This document shows, one piece after another, positions 56,470 to 64,000 of a DNA stretch of 64,000 nucleotides. The notes beneath the pieces are model-generated. The model was not told the origin of the DNA, made no database searches, and saw nothing but the letters and a program-made list of their open reading frames with translations. A program made the position numbers and the translations under genes. This stretch comes from Zanthoxylum bungeanum (Eukaryota; Streptophyta; Magnoliopsida; Sapindales; Rutaceae). Position 1 is the stretch's first letter, and each line of letters opens with the position of its first letter. The stretch is taken from NCBI GenBank assembly GCA_019454045.1, contig SKCR01006516.1, positions 1-64,000 of the forward strand, written 5' to 3'.

Positions 56470-58160
56470 ATAAGGATCAAGCCGCTCTTGCGGCCTCCAA
56501 GGCCAATCTATTGGCCTATGCTATGGAGCAAAGAAATGAGGACGAAGCACAGGCCGCTATTTTGGCCTTAAGAGGCAAATTGCTGGCACACCAGACAGAT
56601 GACAAAATAAAAGAACTATGTGGAGTGGATTACTTGATGGAAGGAGGAGAATCAAAGGAAGAAGAGTTCGCCCTGAATGGACGACGCAAGACAAACATCT
56701 CAATAGGACAATATGCTTTGGACGAGGTAAATCTAGGGAATGAGCACGATAGGCGCATAACTTACGTCAGTAAGGAATTGGAGACTCAGGTACGTGAAAA
56801 GTTAGTTTGTTTGTTGCAAAAATACAAAGATTGTTTTGCATGGGACTACAATGAGATGTCTGGCTTAGATAGGACGTTGGTAGAGCATAGGCTGCCAATC
56901 ATGCCAAGTCATAGGCCTCACAGGCAGCCTCCCCGGATGTTTGCGCTTAATGTCATGTCTGATATTAAGAAAGAAGTTGAACGACTATTAGAGGTAAAAT
57001 TCATTAGGACGACCAGATATGTGGAATGGTTGTCAAATATTGTCCCAGTTAGGAAGAATAATGGAAAGATAAGGATCTGTATAGATTTCATAAATTTAAA
57101 CCTAGCAACACCAAAGGATCAATACCCAAGGCCGACAGTAGATTCCCTAGTGGATTCCACGGCGGGGTATCAAGTATACTCATTTATAGATGGGTATGCG
57201 GGCTATAATCAGATTTACATCGCCGAAGATGATGTACACAAGACAGCCTTTAGATGCCCAGGCTCTCTAGGGTGTTATGAATGGGCGGTCATGCCATTCG
57301 GCCTGAAAAATGCTGGTGCCACTTATCAGCGGGCCATGAACCTGATCTTTCATGACATGATTGGCGAATTCGTAGAAGTCTATGTGGATGATATAGTGGC
57401 TAAATCCGTGACAATGGACGAACATTTTGGCCATTTAGCAACGGCCTTCGAACGAATGAGAAATTTCAAACTAAGAATGAACCCTGCCAAATGTGTTTTC
57501 GGGGTGTGCGCAGGAAATTTCCTAGGGTTTCTAGTGCACCAACGGGGAATTGATATCGACACCAATAAGTCTCAGACGATCACCGAAGCTATGCCACCCC
57601 GAAATAAAAAAGAGTTGCAGAGGTTTTTAGGGCAAATTAACTTCTTAAGGCGATTCATCTCCAATTGTGCAGGGAAATCAAAAGTGTTCTCCTCTTTATT
57701 AAAGCTAAAAGGCGGGGACGAATTCGTCTGGACGGAGGAACATCAACAAGAATTTGACAGCCTGAAGAAGTACTTGTCACAGCCGCCGGTGATGGTACCC
57801 TCAGTGCCAGGAAAGCCAATAAAGTTGTACATAGCGGCTGAAGAGTAGTCCATAGCTGGGATGATCGCGCAAGATGACAACATGAACATTGAGAGGGCCA
57901 TTTACTATATTAGCAGACAATTACTGAATTATGAATGTAACTATTCTCCCATGGAGAAATTATGTTTGGCTTTGTACTTCACATGTACTAAATTACGAGC
58001 CTACCTTAGGCCGAATATCGTGTACTTGATTACAAGAATTAATATAATAAAGTACTTGTTTTCTCGTCCTATCCTGCATCAAAGAGTCGGATTTTGGTCA
58101 ATATCACTTTCAGAATTTGATATACGGCATGAACCCCAAAAGGCCGTTAAAATCAAGCCT
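56470..58160 (+). pseudogene. TAT2 reverse transcriptase and first RNase H
   Basis: The frame runs open to 57848: CFAWDYNEMSGLDRTLVEHR, EWLSNIVPVRKNNGKIR, IDFINLNLATPKDQYPRP, YSFIDGYAGYNQIYI, AVMPFGLKNAGATYQRAM, catalytic EVYVDDIVAKS, then LNPAKC-like MNPAKCVFGVCAGNFLGF and LQRFLGQINFLRRFI. A TAG (57846-57848) after LYIAAEE interrupts RNase H; the same frame continues AIYYISRQLLNYECNYSPME to FDIRHEPQKAVK. It then shifts near 58155. Apart from that TAG the RT core is intact, the best preserved pol segment here. Confidence 0.93.
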
Positions 58161-58640
58161 TGGCCGATTTTTTGGCCGACCATCCATGTTTGAGTACGAG
58201 AAAGGAAATAGAAATGGATCTGGACGAATGCAGTCTGAAACCATGGACGATGTATTTCGACGGATCCAGCACAATGAAGGGAGATGGAATAGGATTAGTC
58301 TTGGTCAGCCCGTTGGGAGAATCTTTCCGATTCCTAGTCAAGTTGAAAGAATGCTGCACCAATAACCAGGCCGAATACGAAGCCTTGATACTTGGGCTAG
58401 AGATGCTCCTCAATATGGGAGTAACCCATGCGTCCATCAAAGGAGATTCGCAGCTGGTAATTCAACAAGTGATAAGAGCTTTCAAATGTCAAAGCCCATC
58501 AGTAATGGCGTATTAGACGTGGCCAAAGAATTGGTAGAACGATTGATCACGCTGAATTGGAGTACATTCCGAGGGCGAAGAACGAATTGGCCAATAGCTT
58601 AGCCCAAGCAGCCTCCGGATATAAATAGACAAACATATGT
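58160..58640 (+). pseudogene. TAT2 second (archaeal-type) RNase H
   Basis: MADFLADHPC ends the first domain; PWTMYFDGSSTMKGDGIGLV (Asp), NNQAEYEALILGLEMLLNMG (Glu) and ASIKGDSQLVIQQV (Asp) define the second. A frameshift near 58510 precedes AKNELANSLAQAASG-like text, the usual domain end. Confidence 0.9.
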
Positions 58641-58731
58641 AGGTATACAGGAGCGAAGAGGTTAAGCCAGTCCTCATGAGGCGAGCTAAAAATACGGACG
58701 CCATAGTTATCGAAGCCGAAAAAAGGGACGA

Positions 58732-60009
58732 TTGGAGAGAAACGAAATCAAGACATTCCGAAAGCAGCCCGAAGCAGGGAATGATCAAAAGCTAAAACTT
58801 AAAGCTTTGAACTATATAGTATCAGGAGATGTACTATATAAGAAACGACAAGATGGGTTGTTGTTGAAATGTGTAGGGTCATCTGAATCCAAAACTATCA
58901 TGGCCGAAGTGCATGAAGGCATTTATGGGGCTCACCAAGCCGGGGTAAAGATGAGATGGTTGATTGTACAAAGCGGCTATTATTGGCCAAAGATGGGAGA
59001 ATCGTGTACCTCATATGCCAAAGGATGCATTGCTTGTCAGAAGCACAGACCTATTCAGAGGGCTCCAGCAACTGAGATGATCTCAGTCATTAAACCATGG
59101 CCGTTTATGGGATGGGCGATAGATTGGTAGGGAAGATTTACCCTGCATCGAGTAAGAGGCATACTTTCATCGTCGTTGCCACCGACTTCTTCACTAAATG
59201 GGTGGAAGCCATCTCAGTTGTAGAAATCTCCCAAGAGCAGATCATCAAGTTCATAAAGGAACATATAATTCACCGATTTGGTATACCACAGACAATAATG
59301 GTAGATCATGGTACTTCATTAAACGGTGAAAATGTAAAAGACTTCATGGGCGAATACAGAGTCCGATTAGTGAACACTACCCCCTACTATCCTCAGTCAA
59401 ATGGTCAAGCAGAATCGACCAACAAGACCCTTAAAGGATTGATTCGGAAAATGGTGACAGACAATGCTAGATGGTGGGATAAATATTTGAGTCAAGCTTT
59501 ATGGGCCTATAGAACGTCGCTGTAAACAAGTACTTGGTGACGTCATTCCAATTAGTGTATGGTCAAGAGGCTGTGCTTCCAGTAGAAATGAATATTGAGT
59601 CTACCAGGGTGATGCTGCAAGACAAACTGACACGGGAAGACTACGATGAGGCAATGATCCAGAACTTGTTGGAATTGGATGACATCAGATGTGATGCGCT
59701 AAATCGTCTAGAAGCACAAAAGAAAATGATAGCCAAGGATACAACCTCAGAGTAATGGCTAAATCGTTCAGGGAGGGCGAATTAGTGTGGAAGACTATGT
59801 TGCCACTTGGTTCTAAGGACCCAGAGTATGGCAAATGGTCGCCCAATTGGGAAGGCTCATTCATGGTAAAAAAACGTATTGCCAAATGGAGCCTATCATC
59901 TACAAGACTTAAACGGAAGAGTGCATACAAGAGCAATAAACAGCAAATACTTAAAGAAATATGTGCCCTCATTATGGGAGCACGAAAACAAAATGCACTG
60001 AAACAATAA
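58732..60009 (+). pseudogene. TAT2 integrase
   Basis: The zinc region reads HEGIYGAHQAGVKM and YYWPKMGESC, CIACQKH. After a frameshift near 59125 the core has VATDFFTKWVEAIS (Asp), TIMVDHGTSLNGE (second Asp, with DHG where TDNG is usual) and SNGQAESTNKTLKG (Glu). A TAA after YRTSL interrupts; MVTSFQLVYGQEAVLPVEMN and SPNWEGSFMVKK (GPY/F-type) follow in other frames. Confidence 0.92.
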
Positions 60010-60157
60010 TAAGTTCTCATTAAATATGGACGAAAATGTCATAAAAATACAAGGATAGACGATATAACGTCTTACAAAAATATTACTTTGGGCCCGAAGA
60101 TCGCCGAAAATCCCCAGGCAGCTCCTTAATGGCCGAGAGCGTCTCCCTCCTCAGGCG

Positions 60158-62590
60158 TCATTCGTCCTGTATTTCCATACCCATTGCATCCAAGTCGGCC
60201 AGGCTTTTCTCAAAATTGATGCGGGCCAACCATTCATACTCTGCCATGGATTTGTCCATTTCCTCTACTTGAGTAACGAGGGTCATCCTCTTAGCCTCTT
60301 TCCTCATTCGACTTTCCTCAAAAAGACTCTGCATCTCTTTTAACTGTCGTTCCAGGTCCAGGAAGACCGATTCCTCAGTCACCATTTCTTTGTAGTCTCA
60401 CTTAGGGTCTGATGTAGCGCCTCGAGAGAACCACTGAGCGTTTCCTTTCTCATCACAGAAGAGCGAAGCCCGACCCTCTGACTGTGCACATTGCGATACC
60501 GAGAGAGAAGGTTTGCTATTCCATCTTGCATCTCTTGGAGAAAAAGTCGATCATCAACAGATAGTAGCAAGACAGGGAGGGCCAATCGTCGGTTCAGTTC
60601 AGAGAAACATTTGTCCAATTGGAGGACGTTCTTAGGCAGAGCGGCCTGGTTAACCTCCAGTTCAGTAAAGGAAGCGTATTGATCGAGGATCTCCGAAGAC
60701 CCTCCAAATCCGCGCTGGCACTAATTGAAGGCGAGGAATGCCGAAAAGAAGTAGAAGACAATCGTCCAAAATGATCCAACGTGCTCTGGATAGATTGCAG
60801 CAATGGGTCAGATGCCTGCATACAAGGAAGGAGTTAGCAAAATGAGCCAAAACCATGAGTCAAAAGAAAGAATAAGAAAAGACTTACCACCCCAGAACCA
60901 GAACCAGAACCAGAGGGCTGACCCACCAGTGCCTCGAATGCTTTAGCCGCGGGCTGCGCTAGTTCTTGTTGAAATGAAGGCCCTGGGAATGATGAATGCT
61001 CGGCCTGAGGAGAAGACAGCCGAGCAGGAGAACTCTTTGGCAAAATGGGAGACTCAGCCCAATGGGGCAACGACTGCTCAGGAGCGGCCAATACTTGGAC
61101 TGTCTGAGTAGGAGCTGTGGAAGAAACAACCATGAGAGCCAAAGATGACGGCCGCTCAGGCTCAAGAAACTCCACTTGAGGAGAAGAAGGCAGATGAGCC
61201 GAAGACGACGGCTGTGCTAAGATCGAAGCCTGATGCGCAGAAGTGCTAGGAGATACCGCTTCTGGCATCGAATGTTGTCGCGCAGTAGTCGGCCGAACAT
61301 CTGTAAGAGAATCGAAGTCGGACAAATCAGAAATATAAATGATTTCATCTTCTTCGTAAATGCGACGAAGTACGTCGTCTTTATACATAGACCGAGCCTC
61401 CTCTAATGACTCCAATTCGGCCAAACTATAGAGGCCGTCCACGTCCCTATAACTCCCTCTAAGTCTTGAGGCAGACATCATGCGTACTAAAGGGTAGAAT
61501 TGCCTAAGGTAATGCCACAAAGCCCCAGTCGGCCAGATAGGCTCTGACACTTCATCCTTATCATCCAGATCATGCACGATTGGTACAGAACCGTCCAAAG
61601 AGAAGCGCTCAAATGGGGAATGATCACCAGGAATCTCCTCAACTCTTAGACGCGAATGGCCAGATTCAACAGATGGCTCCGTACCTTGGGGGTCGGCTCC
61701 AATTGCACCTCCCTCTCCTGGGAATTACGCCATGACGGGACCTTTGGCAGCGTCATCCTCGTCAGAGGGAAATTGAACAACTGGCATCCATGCAGGTCCC
61801 GCTCCCTAGCTTCCGCCCACAAGAGCTTCGGCCTCCGGAATTCACGTTGTTTCAGGAATTGCTGAAGGCAGATCAATCTTGAGAGCCTGCACCAAATGCA
61901 CAGTCATGATATCAATATACCTCAAGCCTGTATGAATGCAAAAGAAAGCATGTCTCAAGCTCATACCTTAGAGCGACGGACTAGCGGAACGTCCGAATTA
62001 GAACTTCGGCTGGGAGAAGGCTGTTTCCTTTTAGCAAGCTTTATGCTCTTGGGTTTAGACGCCTCAGCTGCCTTCTTTGACCCCGACGGCTCAAGAGATT
62101 TGGGGGACAAAGGAGTAAAAGAAAACACCCTCGCGGGAGGCAATGAAAAATATCGCTCACGGGTGATGGCCAGAAACGGTCAAAGCAAGGATGAACAGAT
62201 GTAGAAGGAGCGAAAGGAGCTATATGACAAAAGAAGACAGCAAAGAGCGAGTCTACACCAAGGAGTCCTTAACTTCAGAAACAGAAAAGACCTTAAAACG
62301 ATCTGACGACGCAGAATACGAATGAAAGAAAGCAAGAGGCCACCCTTGGACGAGGCCAAATTGACGGGCGACGAAGTTGGGCGAATATGCCTCCACTCCA
62401 GCCTTGCCATTGGCGTCAAGATGTCATGAACCAGGTCGCAGCTGCATAAAAACTTGCGCCATATGCGAAGACATGATTCATCCTCTTCCGAAAGAGGAAG
62501 GTCATGGACGAAAGAAGGACTGTTCGACACAGTAAAAGAAAGAAAGAGGGAACCCGAGGAAGGTATAAAAATAATCAAAGGTAGCATGAG
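60158..62590 (-). pseudogene. TAT2 antisense additional gene, spliced, PMD-like
   Basis: Minus-strand gene between integrase and the 3' LTR, facing pol. The N-terminal part reads LSEEDESCLRIWRKFLCSCD, then after a frameshift near 62400 EAYSPNFVARQFGLVQGWPL (62334-62393), which resembles the Y-x-P-x-x-VARQFG-x-x-Q-x-x-P signature of plant mobile domain proteins. A basic Pro/Ser segment follows (SGSKKAAEASKPKSIK). Two introns fit: 61966-61887 (GTATGAG...GTGCAG) and 60887-60816 (GTAAGTC...TGCAG), both phase 0. Between them one frame continues through three stops (TGA, TAG, TAA) into an acidic then Ser/Pro/Gln-rich region. The C-terminal ~150 residues (60158-60690) are helical and coiled-coil prone, with frameshifts near 60690 and 60385. 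Its function is unknown. Confidence 0.72.
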
Positions 62591-62649
62591 GAAGGAAAGA
62601 AGACGGCCTAAGCTGAGCAAAGAGAAGGCCGGCAAAATAAAAATTATTT

Positions 62650-63892
62650 TGTAACTTTGAATTTGTTGGAATGTATTACAAGACTATAACTTCTTCAAAC
62701 ATTATTAGGATAATAAATTTGTGTTATTTATTTTGTTTTTTTTTTTAATTATTTTTAAATTTTGATATATAATTCAAAATTAATGGATTTTAAACGAATT
62801 TAAGATTTTATTCATTTTAAATAAATTTAAAATAATATAAATTTCGAATTCAATTCAATTAATTATATTTAAACGATTCAAACGAATTGAATATAAAATT
62901 ATTACATTTTGATTCAATTCTTTTATTAAATTCTATTTGTTAAATTTATTTTATCACCCCCTAAATTTAACAGGTCCGGTGGAGAGGGGTTTTTGTATAA
63001 CCGATATATCCGGTCAACCGCTAACGGTGGAATATTAAAAAGACGAGTAAAACCAAAATCGTCAATTCTGGTATGCATTTTATGCGCTTTCTGAACATGG
63101 CTATAGTGTTAGGGTAATCTACAACCCTTAGATGATAATGCAATGATTGAGATTAAATCTTATTTTTTTAGTACATTAATAAAGGAAAAAATCATTTACC
63201 TGAAAATATCTAGTAACTTAAAACTTTGGACATCAAAACATGAAAATATAAATATTGAACATGAATTTCATCTTTACATTAGAGATAAAATTCATTGATT
63301 TGACCTAAAATTGTTGCCCACCTAAAAATTCACGCATACATTAAATTTAGGTATTAAATTTGAAAATCGGGCAATAAACATACTGTTAACAGACGAAAAT
63401 CTCCACCATAGAACGAAATCGCCCTGGGACTAAAGAAAGGACGAATGGAAGAAAGGTGATGGACCAAAGGGTGACAAAGAGCGTGGGGCGATCGGACCAG
63501 CGTTTAGAACGAAACCCATGATGTGTGGTTACTTCCACGACCATGGCAGTTGGACAGTTTTCCTCCACAACCAAGCAATTGAGACACGTAGCTCAACGGT
63601 TACAGGCACGATCTAGCAACTGCAATGAGATACTGGAACCGCCTAAAATGGTTGACAAACTTCACTATAAAAGCTCATCTATGCCAAAGAGAAAAACCCC
63701 GATCAAATGAAGACTCAATGAGCATATTTTTATTTTTCATTTCTTAGATTGTAATCTTAGGACTGTAACTTGTGTGCTTGCGCCCCTGGAGGCTTATTCA
63801 CTTAATCAAACACCCCTTGCTGGGAAATAAATATCTAGGAGGTTTGAACCTTACACGCTTTTCTTTCTTCACGCATTAAAAATGTGCAAACA
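62650..63892 (+). repeat. 3' LTR of TAT2
   Basis: Direct repeat of the 5' LTR; TATA box at 63666-63672. Ends GCAAACA before flanking DNA. Confidence 0.9.
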
Positions 63893-64000
63893 CATACAAA
63901 TACACTACTAACATGAAATTAATTAGCATTAACATAAAATTTAGAACATTAAATATGAAAATCGGACAATAAGTAAAATCGACAAACCTGAAATTTATAA
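63893..64000. other. Right flank, related to the LTR interior
   Basis: No gene. 63925-63980 ('agcattaacataaaattta', then 'gaaaatcggacaataag') resembles TAT2 LTR sequence at 52450-52500 and 63335-63375, but is clearly diverged. Confidence 0.55.

Larger units (their letters stand above)
51781..63892 (+). mobile_element. TAT2: dual-RNase H Ty3/gypsy element with antisense extra gene
   Basis: LTRs 51781-53011 (1,231 bp) and 62650-63892 (1,243 bp) begin TGTAAC and end GCAAACA. A TGGCGA-type primer site follows the left one. Plus-strand order: gag, protease, RT, RNase H, second RNase H, integrase; then an antisense spliced gene. The second RNase H marks the TAT lineage. It differs from TAT1 in LTR length and sequence, primer site and 3' content, so it is another family. 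Several stops and frameshifts. No clear target duplication: flanks are TATTT and CATAC. No clear polypurine tract precedes 62650 either, so the LTR left limit is uncertain by some bases. Confidence 0.9.

Overview
The window is nuclear DNA of a flowering plant, most likely a eudicot. It is a stack of nested LTR retrotransposons beside one intact-looking host gene. The plant assignment rests on the TFIIS-family host protein with its FDLN and KRK-DPDGGW motifs, the Ty1/copia and Ty3/gypsy types with initiator-Met or TGGCGA-type primer sites, the dual-RNase H (TAT-lineage) gypsy pols, the hAT relic and the AT-rich intergenic DNA. I cannot name the species.

Layout. (1) 1-4440: the end of a TAT-type LTR carrying ~179-bp subrepeats, inserted in the RNase H region of a plus-strand copia whose own 3' LTR starts at 3744. 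(2) 4631-10706: a complete gag-only copia element on the minus strand, with two ~1.64-kb LTRs, an initiator-Met PBS, a PPT, an intact 603-codon Gag and no pol. (3) 11054-11990 and 38094-38140: a hAT relic split by a 26-kb nest. The nest is a minus-strand copia ('copia A', 11991-38093). Its left LTR is interrupted by a gypsy solo LTR (13289-15251, target duplication AGTTG). Its integrase is interrupted by a 14.1-kb minus-strand TAT element ('TAT1', 18334-32415, target duplication CCTGG). (4) 38141-38699: a hAT-like MITE. (5) 39699-45700: a badly decayed plus-strand Ty3/gypsy. (6) 46608-51700: the host gene, minus strand, encoding a 1,038-residue TFIIS N-terminal (LW) domain protein, with a probable 5'-UTR intron holding a MITE. 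(7) 51781-63892: a second dual-RNase H TAT element ('TAT2', plus strand) abutting the host gene promoter, with an antisense, apparently spliced extra gene between integrase and the 3' LTR.

How it fits together. Every retrotransposon pol here carries nonsense codons or frameshifts; only the gag-only copia Gag and the host gene read through. Relative order in the nest is fixed: hAT, then copia A, then TAT1 and the solo-LTR parent. The points most worth a second look are the antisense PMD-like gene of TAT2, the CACGTG (G-box/ABRE) array in the solo LTR, the gag-only copia, the uORF cluster and DLN motifs of the host gene, and the short TAT2-to-gene distance. All alignments were done by eye; no database or identity computation was run.
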